This document shows positions 1 to 12,314 of a stretch of 23,887 nt of DNA, one piece after another. Every line of letters begins with the position of its first letter. Positions within the stretch are counted from its first letter, which is position 1. The notes under the pieces are model-generated. The model ran no database searches. It was not told the DNA's origin and worked only from the letters and a program-made list of their open reading frames with translations. Source of the DNA: Saccoglossus kowalevskii (Eukaryota; Hemichordata; Enteropneusta; Harrimaniidae); the NCBI RefSeq assembly GCF_000003605.2, contig NW_003107089.1:1706384-1730270 (forward strand), read 5' to 3'. The position numbers and the translations under genes were made by a program.

Positions 1-180
1 GTGTTCGTATGCAAGGGATTTTTCCACACAAAAACGACGAATTCGGCCGAATTTTGTTATCGGTTGGCTTAATATAACCCCAACGGACCGTATTTTTGTG
101 AAAGATTGGTATTTTTGTCCTGATTTGCAGGAATCTGAAAAACGCGTTTCGCAACTTGTCTCTTATTTAGTTTCATGCGT

Positions 181-292
181 CATTCAAGATGGCGGCCCCC
201 ATATAGTAAATATCGCACTTATTTTATTATATCAGATGTGCGCCAGCTGACTGTGGTTGCACCGTATTCTCAGTTTCAAAATGGCGGCTACA
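181..292 (+). promoter_or_regulatory. Paired YY1/TISU-like elements
   Basis: CAAGATGGCGGC at 185-196 matches the TISU/YY1 consensus SAASATGGCGGC at every position. CAAAATGGCGGC at 277-288 matches at 11 of 12. In animals this element binds YY1 and often includes the start codon of mRNAs with very short 5' leaders. Reading from the two ATGs (189 and 281) gives only 5 and 14 codons before a stop. A coding role would therefore need a splice donor close by; a GTAAAT lies just after the first. Two sites so close together favour a regulatory element over chance, but no downstream gene is visible. Confidence 0.35.
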
Positions 293-2152
293 ATTTTTGC
301 ATTGAATTGCACTGCAGTGTTTTGATGTACTCTAAGAAATATTTCAATACATCGTTGACGTGCCATTAAGTGGTCGACGTGACATCACCGAGAAAAGTGA
401 ATCGACAGTCTTTGTTTAAGTCAGCGGGTATCGTCACACGCGCGTTGGTGACATTTGACCCTTTTAAGAGATAGAGAGCGCCGTCAGTTCAGTAAAGTTG
501 GTAGTCTAAAGATTCCACGACTGTAAGATGACAGCATTGTGCAAGGTCGTATTAACACATTACAAGTATGCAAGTATCGGTGTCATGTATGTTATATCGT
601 GATTAGTATTCTAGAATTGATAAAAACTATTGTCAAACGATATGTTAGTACGTTAGTCAGATTTTTCTGGATGTGTAAGCATAACGTGCAGACGACTTGA
701 GTGTAGATCGGGGTACCGTACTTTGCAGAGCAGCCGCTTCGCTTCGATCTATTGAAAATAGAACTCCAAGACCCGTTGGAATTATTGAGCTGAAATTAAT
801 GTTGCTCGCTTACCAAGAAAACTTGAAGCCAATTATTGGCCCAAGAGTGGTTACAAACAATAAAAAGTGCTTAATCGGCGAAGTGAACAACACAAATAAT
901 TTGTTCGGTTCAGATAGCATGATTTGTATTCCCAATTGTCACTTTTTTGTCTGATAGCGCGAGTCAAATACAGTTGTTTCCTCCACAATTTTATTGTGAT
1001 TTTTTAAGCTCAAATTTACTTTTATGACGACGCTTTGTGAGCCCCATGCAACAATTACAACCGTGTACATATAAAATTCATTATTTGCCACCAATCTTTT
1101 CTTACATATCATTATAATTTCCAGTGCCTTAAGAATGGGGATCATTGTCGACGTCACCTTACAGACCGACAATGTGTGACGAGCTTTTCGAGATTAGAAT
1201 CACCGCACTTCATTTATATCCCAATAACTCATTCCGAGCAAAGCGCGCGTGTTTACGGCCGCTCCCTATTACAAAACAGATTTGCGGTATAAACCAGTAT
1301 GTCTTCGTTCGTTTGACTAGGTACGACCATCGTACTACTATACGACATATCCTTGATCTCAAGAGGGCGCACCGATGAGACGCCGGAGCATGGCGTACGG
1401 TTTTTTAATACGACTAAAGTTAAACTAACGTGAATCTGGTTGTAATAGAGTTTACCTGAGTGCGGCGTCTCTGAAAATTCAACATGAACTCGGGGTCACA
1501 CAGTTCACTTAACTCTGACTACAACATTGACTAAGCTTTGTGTACGATATTGAAATTTGAGGAGGGTTACAAAGTTCTAAACCTGGTATTTGCTGCACAG
1601 TAATCATCTGTCTCGATTTCAAGCAGCTTACGTTAATGAGTTCGGGATGTGTTCAAGTTTTGTATCCACATGTATGTTTCTAAACACAAGTACAATTTCC
1701 GTTGAATGTAATGGTAAAATAGTTTCTTAATGGAAATTCACTGTGTATGACAGTTTTGATTAAACATGAAGATGAAAACAATTGTCAAAATCGATAACAA
1801 ATTGAATTTCAGTACGATATTTTCAGCGATAGCGTTGAACAAAACGTGCAATTTCACGCGATTATTCGCATTCTTATTTCTCGAATGAATAAAAAATAAT
1901 AATTATGCATTTCCCCATTACCTGTATTTAGTCGCGAAAGAGAGGAGAAGTTTCTTTTTTCGCCGTACGTGGTCTTCCCTGAACATGACCGATAAGTAAT
2001 CCGTGACATGTACCAGTTGTTTGTTTGGTGTTCATGTTGGTTTCATGTTCACAATTGAAAGCGACATAAAGTAGGTGGTTTATCAATTAGTGATACCGGA
2101 AATTCATTGCAGCCATAAGTGCTAAGACATGTGATTGTCATGTAATTCAAGT
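293..2152. other. Non-coding stretch, no gene seen
   Basis: AT-rich unique-looking sequence. Open frames of up to about 85 codons exist (697-954 and 1145-1378 on plus), but none shows a recognisable motif or a matched pair of good splice sites. Nothing else stands out. Confidence 0.6.
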
Positions 2153-2182
2153 TCAAGGTCAAAGCTCGGAGTCCTGAGGTCA
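2153..2182 (+). promoter_or_regulatory. Two nuclear-receptor-like half-sites
   Basis: TCAAGGTCA at 2153-2161 is an exact extended half-site of the NR5A/ERR type. A second AGGTCA lies at 2177-2182, its start 21 bp from the first AGGTCA, which puts both on the same helical face. Short motifs like these arise by chance in 24 kb, and no gene is adjacent. Confidence 0.18.
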
Positions 2183-2632
2183 AGTCAAGATAATCCAAGT
2201 AGACACGAAGTAGATTGCATGTATATGGCACGCTTCGGTACTTAGACGGACAGACGGTCTTTCGATCAAGATTAATGTATATGCATGAGATTTAAGGATC
2301 CTTTCAACAAAATATCATTACGTCATTCGATTTTCTGCCAATTACTAAATTTGACATCGAGACGTTAAATTTCTAACGGTCATTCTGAAAGATTGGGTAC
2401 TAGTATCCATGAAGTGAGGACCCTGGGAAATTAATAAAATGGTGCTTGTGAGAATTAATATTTCTTGACAATACCTTTTGTCACTTTTGTCATCTTGTTA
2501 TTTTTTTTTGAATATTTTGTTATTTATTATTTAATTTGAATTAAAAGTCACTATTTACAGGGGCTCGAGGCTCGGATGCTACACAATACCCTCGTTGTTA
2601 TAAAATACAGAGGGCTCATCATTAAATTACTT

Positions 2633-2703
2633 CCCGAAATTAAATTATGCGAAATTAAAGTATTGGCTAAAAGCGAAGTATGACGCCGGCAAATTAACCC
2701 GCG
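2633..2703. repeat. Degenerate CGAAATTAAA repeat
   Basis: CGAAATTAAA occurs at 2635-2644 and again at 2650-2659, a 15-bp step. Diverged variants follow (AAGCGAAGTA, then CAAATTAACCCGCG to about 2703). A related set of motifs lies at 8983-9230. This looks like a decayed dispersed repeat common in invertebrate genomes. The family is not identified and the element ends are not clear. Confidence 0.4.
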
Positions 2704-4432
2704 CCAAACAATTGACATGTCCCTTTATTCGACACGTAATATACGAGCGGAAGGGGTATCGTACTAGTGTGGATATCAGTTTGATATCGGACTCTGACCT
2801 CTGACAGCATAAATTACGTTTACTACATTAGTATCCTTGCCATATGATTGATTGATTTGAATTTGAGTCAGTGCCAAAAAATCGCCGTGGACATTCTCTT
2901 AATATAATGTCTGTATCGATGATAGCATTGCCAGATTCCCTATTCCGTACTCCTGTGACCATGTTATCTCATTAATTGAAGCGAAGCGATTGATTAAGTA
3001 AGATCAGTAAGTTGTAACACAATGGTAGTACGTACTTATTTCATAGTTTAAATATATATATATGTCGATAACTGCCAATGTTACATTTCATATAAACAAA
3101 AACGTGTTTTTTTCACACGGTAAAGCTTCTGCAAAGAAGCTCGAAATTATACTCCGGGGTTTGTTTGTTTGTTTTTTCTTATCCTCCAATCTCAAATTCG
3201 TCAACTATGCGACTTACTTTGTTTAGATAATTTCTAAATCATTATTATGACAACTACCATTTTCAACGAACGTTCAAACATAAACGCCACGGGACTAAGT
3301 CCCTGGAATATTTCATATTCAGTAATACACGTACTAGTATTTGATTTGACCCTGAGAAACTTCCGTGTCACCACAGCAGCTGCAAATCTCGTCGTGCGGG
3401 ATTGTTTTAAACAGCGTGCTTTGATTACTTGCCGGTGACTGGATTTTATTGCTTCAATTTGTAACCATTCATTTCTCTTGAAGTATAAGTATTTTTTTTC
3501 CCAAGGACATAATCGAGATTTTTTTTTGCGTCAACAATTCCCGTCTGCAGAGAGGAACAGCTGATTGGTGATGCATTGGAAGAGTTGGAGAGGCTGGAAA
3601 GGTCACGTACCGCATTTGTAATGAAAGACAGTGTGGACAACTCTTTAAACTAAGCATACATCGCTAGATATATAAAACCGTTGTGACCGTCTTCCACCAA
3701 TCAATTGGCCTCTCGAGTTGATTCATTGCTGTGACATTTTGTTACTATGGTGCGATGAGCTATTTTTGGCAACATGGATGAGATGCGATTAAGACATAAT
3801 TAATTGTTCAATCTTTTCAAGAAATGTCAGTACTACATTTTCCATAATTACACTACAATGACGTGAGGGCAAAAGGGTAAAAAATGAAGTATAGTACGCC
3901 GCGATGTGATTTGTTTGGTTTAGAGGTGTGCATTGAACGCTGAAAGATCACCAGATGTAGTTAACAAAGAACCTCGGTGCATTTTCAAAGTGCCGGGTTT
4001 TTAAAATTCGCTGGGTCTGAATTACAATATGTTACGCAACAAATTACTAAATAGCCTGAAACTGTTTAAGGTGGATTAAGAGTCGTGTTAACTCACGCCC
4101 CACTGTGAACTAGTAGGAGATAATTGCCACATTGAACCATGTATGATTAAACAAGCGGTTGTTTAGCACGTCATCAAACAATTGCGAAAGTTTTATAGCA
4201 GGCGACGACTAAAGGTTAATTTACAATGGGTTATGACGTATTTGACATTTGCATATTATAGTGATATGGACAGCTATGCCAATTTCTTTCCTCACACAAA
4301 GACGGCGATGTAATGTACACCAGGCGCATTCCGGGAATAGGTTTTTGCAATAGCGAATGACATAAACCTATTTTTTTAAAGGGTGGTTGTCGTCGCGATT
4401 TCTTGTGTTCGATATGGGTATATATTTATACA
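2704..4432. other. Non-coding stretch with a short hairpin
   Basis: No gene is seen. A small hairpin lies at 3124-3141. A TATATAAAA box at 3669-3677 has a CCAATCAATTGG palindrome about 20 bp downstream, but no open frame of useful length follows it. Short open frames on either strand around 3247-3657 lack protein-like features. Confidence 0.55.
3124..3141 (+). other. 7-bp hairpin with GCAA tetraloop
   Basis: AGCTTCT at 3124-3130 pairs perfectly with AGAAGCT at 3135-3141 around GCAA, a GNRA-type loop. It is not the histone 3' stem-loop, which has a different stem and loop. With no transcript nearby its role is unknown and it may be chance. Confidence 0.35.
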
Positions 4433-4545
4433 TGAAATTCGAACGCCTGCTGAGTGATGACTCACGGTGCGCGGCGCTCCGTGACGACCGCTATCTGGTG
4501 CGTGGCGACTATGGAGCGCTGCATCGTCACGCTTCGAGTCATGCT
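4433..4545 (+). repeat. GC-rich relative of the 14.2-kb minisatellite
   Basis: A GC-rich patch inside AT-rich sequence. It begins TGAAATTCGAAC (4433-4444), identical over 12 bases to 15310-15321. It carries GCGCTCCGTGACGACC at 4474-4489, one version of the GCGCTGCGYGATGACC motif seen at 14218, 14313, 14398 and 15324. In one frame the patch reads KFERLLSDD, then ALRDDRYLV, close to KFEHALRDDHYFV at 15311-15352. It is either a dispersed repeat copy or a relic of coding sequence. Confidence 0.4.
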
Positions 4546-5920
4546 ATGGCTGTTTGTTTGATTTTACATATCAAAACATATTCAATTTTACCGGTAGATT
4601 TTTGAAAACGCTGTATAATATTAGAGATTAAACTAGAATATGACGATGGATTAACATAGTCTAAGGTCAACCAGCAGCCAGTATAAATTACCGTACTATA
4701 ATGAGCGACCTTATAATATATTAAAACTCTGCGTGAATAATTAACAATATATCTTTTAAGTGACAGTTTTTTTCTAATTACACTTTTAAAGTCAAATTAT
4801 ATTGTATTGTTTACCTTGGTGTAACGGTGATGTGTGGCTCGGAGAAATCAAACTCGACGAATCATTTTTATATGGTTATTTGTTTTATATTTAGTTTAAA
4901 ATGTAATACATATTGTGTATAAAATGAGAAACGCCATAATGAAAAAACTGGTCCAAAGATACAACGGTATTTATTTGAATAATTGTAGTGTTCCGAGTAT
5001 ATTTATATTTGAAGTAACACATTTACTAATAATGTCGTTTTTTACGTCTTAGAAATGGTACGTAAATAATACAGTAATCATGTACAGAGATGCGCTACAG
5101 GTCCTTGTACCTCTAATACACACGATCGTTGGGCAATTTCACGATGAAGGACGTTTCATTCAGAGGGGTTGGAAGTTATTTCAGTTGCCCTTATTACTAG
5201 AGTTTTACCTCGTGGATTTTGATAGTATGTTATAGACTTGCTTATGCCACAGACATTCTCAAGTCAAGAGGAAATATTTTTAGCTTGACATACAGCCTGA
5301 GGGTAATCAGTAAAGACTTGACGGACGTTACGTCAAAGGGACATAGGTAAAACCTAAGTAACTAAATTTTCAGATTGTCTAAAAACTAGGAGTTTTACAT
5401 TTGTATTTCTCTCCTAAAAATAACTCAATATAGTCACAGAAATATAAAAAATGCAATTTACTGTCAAACCCCCAAAACCCAACAAAAATATATAACATAA
5501 CAATGTGTGCTGGATGTTACGTGACGAATGTTACAGGTTGTCCATTGACACAGTTCTTGAATTCAGTAAGTTCTATCTCTCTTTGAGATCTCATTTTTGA
5601 GTTTTTACTTTTTCAAGCTTCTAAATTGATGGTATTAGCATATAAAATAAACGGAAAATAAACCATTAAGCAACTTAACTTAAGAAGCATTACTTTTAAG
5701 GCGAAAATTACCCTTATCTTAGGGGTCCAAAGGCTTGAAAACATGTAACATATATTTTTGAAGACACATACATGAAGAAAAATTATGGGTCTAGCGCAGT
5801 ACAACTTCTTTCTTGGAAGATGGGGTCTTGTGAATAAATTCCTACCATATATAGAATAAAATAGTGATTTCTAATTTTTTACCTCATGTCCCTCCTGCTT
5901 TTGAATTGCCCAGTTGATAG
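4546..5920. other. Non-coding stretch, no gene seen
   Basis: Very AT-rich sequence with many A/T runs and no open frame that looks coding on either strand. No repeat or structured element was recognised. Confidence 0.6.
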
Positions 5921-6066
5921 GTACGCAGTTTTAACTACTTCCAGGCAGTATTAACCTGATTACTATTATTGATTATATATTTAAAGACATGTTCTTTCAA
6001 TCATCACATGGTTTCATTATCGCATGTGTAAATTTCAGCGTGCATACGCCAAAGTGGTAGTGAACG
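5921..6066 (+). repeat. Direct repeat, copy A
   Basis: This segment aligns end to end with 6582-6725 at roughly 80 percent identity by eye, with a few 1-2 base gaps. Shared blocks include GCAGTATTAACCTG, TTACTATTATTGA, TTTAAAGACATGTTCTT and AAATTTCAGCGT. The flanks differ. No terminal inverted repeats or target-site duplications are evident. It is either a local duplication or two insertions of one short dispersed repeat. Confidence 0.8.
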
Positions 6067-6581
6067 ACCGCGCGTCATAATCTGAGTGCGTTGTACCTGG
6101 GTAAAATGGCGCACTTTCCTATGCATGGAAATTACATGATTGCATTTCAAACTTCAATGAAGCTATTACTGGCACCATGCTATGATTACATAGGGGTAAA
6201 CGCAATAATGTTTTTGGGGCAATAACATGTCCAACTCCGTTGAATTGCTTCTATACTTTTGTAGAACAACAACTACTGCAACAGTGACTCATTTGTCGTA
6301 TTCCCAGGATTTTTTTCTCCTCTCATTGTTAGGTTCTTTTATGTATAACTCGGGTACAGAAAAGAGGCGTAACGATTTGAAACGGCCAGTCACGTACGCA
6401 GTCCACAGTGAGTCATTTACGTGCAAGTTCTTTTTCTTTTCGGCGGCAGCGCTTCTTTTGATTACATCTTATGGCTTGGGGGTTGCAATAGACCACGAAT
6501 TTACTGTGTAATCGCCTGTTTTAATAACAACTAGATTGTTACTTTCAAGTTGTTAATTTCAGTAGCCTCACAGACGTACGG
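6067..6581. other. Spacer between the two direct repeats
   Basis: About 515 bp of unique sequence. It contains a 94-codon open frame (6227-6511, plus strand) whose translation is serine/phenylalanine-rich and resembles nothing known. I do not call it a gene. Confidence 0.5.
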
Positions 6582-6725
6582 GTGTGCAGTTTTAATTAGT
6601 TCCCGGCAGTATTAACCTGGTTACTATTATTGAATGTATTTAAAGACATGTTCTTCAATCATTACATGGTTTCTTTACTTCGTGAATAAATTTCAGCGTA
6701 CGAATGCCAAGGTGGCGGTGATCGA
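6582..6725 (+). repeat. Direct repeat, copy B
   Basis: Second copy of the 5921-6066 segment in the same orientation, about 660 bp away. Differences are spread along the length and cluster in the stretch before AAATTTCAGCGT. The divergence suggests an old event. Both copies keep an AATTTCAG that could act as a splice acceptor, but no exon is visible after either. Confidence 0.8.
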
Positions 6726-8982
6726 TGTTTTTTTCCGTCTTTTATCGAGACACTGCTAGATTTATGGGCGGATTGTTTAATAGAAGAACCGCGAGATGAA
6801 ATAAGAATACACCTCATCATTTCACATTGCCATGTGAAATTAGTTACTGTACACTAAGTAGCAGTGCGTGATTGGAATAGTGGTCGATCCGTAGCTTCGG
6901 ATACGGTTTTCTGAGGTTTAGTGAAATTATTTGCATACCGTATAATTTCTAGTCATCGCATCCATTTCCGCTGTATGAAATTTTGGTGACTTCAATCGTC
7001 TATGATGCGAGTTTTAAGAATTTTCAATTTATGGTATTCTTCTTTTCACCACGGGATTATCTTTTATGAAATAGCCGGGATCTGACTAGGTCTACCCTTC
7101 GGTATGAAAAGTATGTGTGATGGATTACTTTTCCCTAAAATGTCTCATATACGGGTCAACATTTTTGGGGGGAAAAACCCTGAACATAAATTAGATTTCA
7201 AAAATTGAAAAAAAATCCTAAAAAAAATGTCTCTTTCGCCATAAAAAGCCGTTTTTCCCAAAGTTTTCATAGAACAGGGTCGATGTTTTGACGGATTTGA
7301 TGGACCACATATCAAAACAAGTTGACGATGTTTTTTTTACACCCATTTACGCCACAGAAGCGCTTCGACACAAGAGCGCGATGGAGTTATTGTCTTTGTC
7401 TCTGTGAAACTATGTGACCTTAATTCAGCACCACGTCTGGCCTAACCTCTAACGAATTATAATTTACTTCAACCCATAACGGCATAATTCGGAATTCTTG
7501 GTTTCCTCTCGCAGGCTCTCTCGTTACCCGACGCTTGCTGGCGCCCTTCTCAAGGATCTACATTCCCGACATGTTAGTTGAACAGTATATGTTTCTAACC
7601 GTTCCTAATCATCTTCATAATATGTGTAAATAGAGAAAGGCATCGTTAGTTTCACTATAGTTTAACTTATTTCATTACGTGAATGGATTGATCATAGAGA
7701 TCACTGTATTACGCAGCAGCATGGCGCAGTCATCATCTCATTTCTGTTTCGAAAGTTGAAGGTAAATCCATTTTAATACTTTTAAAATCATTTGTAAATT
7801 ACTTATAGAGAAATAATACGAGTGTATTTCACTGACGCACAGTGTGTAAGTTCTTTAAACTTAACGACTCTCCGTTGCTTGAACTCAAAGCAGCCGTTTT
7901 GCTTTATGGGTCGCCGTTTGGCCCCCAAATGAACAAAACATCCCCGGCGGCTTTATATAGGTATAATTCGGTCGTAATTTGTTGTCAAATGTTGACTAAA
8001 AGTTTAACTGAAGCGTAAAAAGTATAGTAACTGGCGGTAAAATAGTAATCAGTGACTTTATAACAGATTCCTTTCAGTTAAATGTGTTCTATTATGATCA
8101 TTGAACAGAAAAATAGTCGTTTTTTAAATCTGTTTAATCTGTCATGAAGTCGAAGAGAGCATTTAAATACTCCTCATTGAACGATTCTAATTGTAGTAAT
8201 GGAATCTCTCTGAAGACGAAACTCATTAAAATTGTCCTACCCCCTATTGTCAGAAGAACTCCGACGGAGAGTATTTTATTTCGTTGTTGGCTTGTGCCAT
8301 TCAATGGAAATATGCGCATGGCGATCACATAATATATCGCTTTAAATACATGGCGAAAACATGGGGCATTTAACTAGATCCGACCATTTTGTAATATTAC
8401 TTTTCTACTTGGTCGTTAGTATCATGATGATCCAGCGTGACGCATGCGCAGCTAACTACTGTCGCGCGCATCGGAGGGGAACACACAAGCAAACGAATGA
8501 GCACACATTTTGTGCGTGTGGCACGTGGATTACTTGGGTGTCCTTGACAATAACATAGTTCATCTTCAAGTTTTTTTTTTTACAATGATCGTTGTCTTCC
8601 AGTTCCTGTGTCAATTACTTCCAAACATTCCTTAAAGTGCAGACCAAAGGTCACATGACACACACATCATCCTCGTCCTCGGTAACATTCTCTCTTTCGT
8701 CACTTTGTAATACAAGTATGATGACGCAACATCTGGCTAAACAACATATGGTACTGCCGTCGCATACTCCGAGCTATGCAGGAAATCCGCTTATTATTAT
8801 TCCATGTTACATCGCGTATGTGTCATCCATTTTATGGGTTGCCCAACTAATGAATAACGCAGTTAATCCGTCGGAGAATAAAGTTTCCTGAGTAGCACCG
8901 AGCATAGTATAACCCGCCAAAAATACTGTAAAACATGTTTAAATAGCTACATGCCATTTTGCCATTGTGAGAATAATTTATC
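6726..8982. other. Non-coding stretch, no gene seen
   Basis: AT-rich sequence with several G, A and T runs around 7165-7260. Open frames at 8144-8332 (plus), 8134-8328 (minus) and 8592-8891 (plus) have no protein-like signature. No repeat family was recognised. Confidence 0.55.
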
Positions 8983-9230
8983 CTAAATTAGCGACATCTT
9001 GAATTAGCGAAATTACAGATTACTAGTAGCTAAATTAGCTAAAATAACATGCTAGTTATAAACTTAAAGACAAGTGTTACAGTATGCTAAGAATATATGT
9101 AGATTATAAGGGGTATTTCAAAATGGTGACATAATCATGAAATAACTCTGTGGCAAAATTGTGGAATTTAGGGAAACGTGACTTTAGGGGAAAATATCTA
9201 CATATCTGAGCTTATTCCCGCTAAATTAGC
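8983..9230. repeat. Degenerate CTAAATTAGC repeat
   Basis: Related near-palindromic motifs recur: CTAAATTAGC at 8983, GAATTAGCGAAATTA at 9001-9015, GCTAAATTAGCTAAAATAA at 9029-9047, and GCTAAATTAGC at 9220-9230. The GCGAAATTA core is shared with 2633-2703, suggesting one repeat family. The ends are unclear and no coding sequence accompanies it. Confidence 0.4.
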
Positions 9231-9608
9231 CGCGGGATCAGTTTTCGTCCGCCTGATCCTCCCTTCTCTGACCGATAGATTTCTGTTACATTGTAACAAA
9301 TATGCCAAATTATACATTCATTCATTTCTGCAATAACAGGGAACTTATATTTCATCGGCATGTCTGCAGTCTTTCTGCACCCATACAAGGATGAAATAAC
9401 ATATATTGTTATTGCAATGAAATAGTAGTTTTATCGGACATTATATGAGTCCTTGACACACAATAAGGATTGTCCATCAAGACATAGTAATCATAACTAC
9501 TAAAAAATATGCATTTTCCTATTTAATACCGCCGTTCCAAGTAACGGTTGTTGTTAGGGTCTGTACTCTGATATCCTACACAACTGAACTTACAAGTCTT
9601 TAGAATAA
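9231..9608. other. Non-coding stretch, no gene seen
   Basis: Ordinary AT-rich sequence with no gene, repeat or motif I can support. Confidence 0.55.
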
Positions 9609-9649
9609 ATTTAATAAGATAAAATTAAATTAATTTTATCTTATTAAAT
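9609..9649. repeat. Perfect AT palindrome, 20-bp arms
   Basis: Bases 9609-9628 and 9630-9649 are exact reverse complements around a single A at 9629. The arms are almost pure A/T, with one G or C each (AAGAT/ATCTT). Twenty matched pairs in a row are unlikely by chance even in AT-rich DNA. The site could form a cruciform. It may be the centre of a decayed inverted-repeat element, but no matching flanks extend beyond the arms. Confidence 0.85.
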
Positions 9650-11517
9650 CCATTATTATGATTCAACTGGAAACGTTCCGTGGGCGACTGACTACACATG
9701 TTCAGATTAATTCGTATTGCCGTGGTTCGGGAGTATACAACTCAATAGCATAGGGTAAAACTGGACACTGAATAGTTTTGCAATGTATACCCTTCCGTGT
9801 GTTTTAAGTACATATACGTACAGGTAACTCAATGCGCATGCGTACGCTCTAGCGTTTTCGTTAACTCATTTGATGAATACATACGAGATATGTTTATTGC
9901 CAAAACATTGCTAACATTGATAGGCCTATTTAGAAGTAATACGCTACTAGGTCAACCTTCCCAATACTGCCACAGACAGCGTGGTTCAGTAAGGTTTCAT
10001 TTTTGGGACTTGAACTTCTCTGATGGTATATATTTGCAAAAATCTGCACACTTTTAAACTTTTCGGTTCGTTCGATGTGCAACCTTATATTTTTACATCC
10101 TCGTATGTGAGGAAGTTGTAGCAGCACTAAAATTTTCAGATCTATGCATGTGACAACTCATGTGCATCAAAATGTTTGCTGCTTTCTTTTTAAGTTCATT
10201 TAGTTGGGATGGTAAACTCATTACATTTGTTTATAAAATAATTGCGTAAACGGCAGTCATGATCTAGCTCGCGATGACAGCTTTATATACCCAACTCTCT
10301 GTTACTTGCATCTATATTCCCAATTGTAGCTACTTAAAATACCAACTCTATTATAGTTATGTGACGAAATCCCCAGAGAACTTGCACGCACAAATGGTGA
10401 AATATTAAACCGTAGTTTCGCACTTTGTGATTAACTTCGATGGAAGGCGGGTAAAACGATCTCCGGTTACTTTCCTGTGTCGACGAGAGGTTATATAACT
10501 GTGCTCCGGGATGTTCGTTCGTTTTTTCTCACCTCACTGATTCTTCTACCTGGTTTCGAGTAGTTTCAATGTGTATAAGAATATCAATACGATGAGTACT
10601 TCGCTTGATTATACTCGACTGTCAGTGATTGATTGTATGGTTGCCGCTGACCTAATTAATTCTATTTAAATACTAATTAAGTTGTCTATACTGTGTATAT
10701 TTATTAATAACAATCTTATTAAAGCTTGCTAGAATAATTATCTTAAGCATTATAAAGACATGTACATGATAGCTGTACGACTAGGATCGTTTACCAGTGT
10801 TTAAATTATTTTTCCTGTTCAATCACGGTCAGAACCGCTGCGTGATATAAACAAGCCTTTTCATTGTTTCATTTAAATTGTGTATTGAGATGGCGTCGTC
10901 TTTAATTTATAGAAATACTGATATGTAACAATAACACTAAGTCGTCGTTCCAGTTCAGTTGTTAATGTTGGCCCCAGAATTATCCAAGAAGTAAACGCGG
11001 ATTGTTCAATGGATTGTTCGTGTATCGTTACATCATGTTTGGAGGCCTCGGTTTCGTTAACACGCTTTAGTCTTTACGTGTGAATCGGACGGAAATTTAT
11101 GTTTGTGTTGTTGTTCGGGTTCTCACGGCGTAAAAAAAAACTAAATGTTTTCAGTACGCAAAATAGTATTTTCTTTTTCACAGAAAAAATAACAACTTGT
11201 TAATATATCTTTGCGCAGTCTCCGTTGCGATGAGAAATTAATCATTAGTTAGTTGAGAAAACTGAACAAAAAAATCAAATTGGCATCAAAATAAAAAAAT
11301 AACAGATTATTTGAAATCATAATTTTGCACTATTTGCTCACACGTCAGGATCAGCCAACTGCGGATAATACAAGTGTTTCTTGGTTGACCTCGAACTCAA
11401 ATCACGTGCCCGTAATTGAAATGATTCAGTAAAGAGCAATCATGAATATTGTATCACGTGACTCTTGTTATTATGAACAAAGAGAATTTAGTTTCTATCC
11501 ACACGTTTCTGATTTTT
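9650..11517. other. Non-coding stretch up to the gap
   Basis: No gene is seen. Open frames at 9797-10057 (plus) and 9930-10127 (minus) overlap each other and have no recognisable content. The sequence becomes very AT-rich between 10630 and 11340. Confidence 0.55.
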
Positions 11518-11567
11518 NNNNNNNNNNNNNNNNNNNNNNNNNNNNNNNNNNNNNNNNNNNNNNNNNN
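11518..11567. other. Assembly gap of 50 N
   Basis: Exactly 50 consecutive N, a round number typical of a scaffold gap of estimated or arbitrary size. Any open frame drawn across it (for example 11442-11789) is artificial. Distances across this point are uncertain. Confidence 0.98.
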
Positions 11568-12314
11568 GTTTCTCCGGCCGTTGCATTCTATTTTACATCG
11601 ATCTTTTGTCATGTCTGTCGTGCGAACACTTTACAATATAACGTCACTAGGGGTAATCGTGGCAGTCAAGTTGGTGACTTGCATGGTGGAACATATTATG
11701 GGATATCTTCTGTGGAGTCAACCAGGCTCAAGTTCAGAAATCGACCCGCCCCCATAACGTCGGTCAAATTAAAAGAAAACATGGTCTAATTACAGTTAAG
11801 TTCTCCGTTTACTCTCATGTCAATTGCAAACATGACATGACTTTGTATCAGTGCTATTGACCTTCCCCAATATTATTGAAAACTGTTTGTACGAAGAATA
11901 ACAATAATGTTTTATGCAATTATAATTATTTTAATCATATTATAATTGTATTCGATTCAAATTACGTCGTCTGTACTACTTAAATCTGCATTCTCACTCA
12001 GGCTTCGCAAATCTGTGAATTACGATCCCCCTGATCCATATATTCACCACCCAATGTTGAGATTGCGGATGTGTAATCAGAAATTATAGCTGCAGAATTT
12101 AATTTGAGCGAGCTTCCAAAATTAAGCTATACATGTATTTGTAAACAAGAGGCACTCATGGAGTTAAAAGGCTTTGCCTGTCCTTGAAGGTCGATTATAT
12201 TGAAGATAAGTTTGTTTATGGAATAAGACCTCAATTAATCTCAAAATGGAATATACGGAAAGGTTAGAGCACTATATTCACTTTTAATATATCGTATTTT
12301 TTATCTAAACAGAA
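11568..12314. other. Non-coding stretch, no gene seen
   Basis: AT-rich sequence without a supported gene. An ATTAAA on the minus strand near 12285-12290 lies just after the stop codon at 12315 and could serve as a variant poly(A) signal for the minus-strand frame upstream of it. Confidence 0.5.

Noticed and set aside
697-954. 85-codon plus-strand frame after TTTGCAG
   Set aside because: The composition is somewhat protein-like, but there is no good donor, no motif and no partner exon.
3669-3677. TATATAAAA box with a nearby CCAAT palindrome
   Set aside because: The CCAAT lies downstream of the TATA on the plus strand. On the minus strand the expected start would fall after the nearest ATG. 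No gene follows on either strand.
11442-11789. Two plus-strand open frames spanning the N gap
   Set aside because: The N run is translated as unknown residues and its true length is not known, so the frames on each side need not connect.
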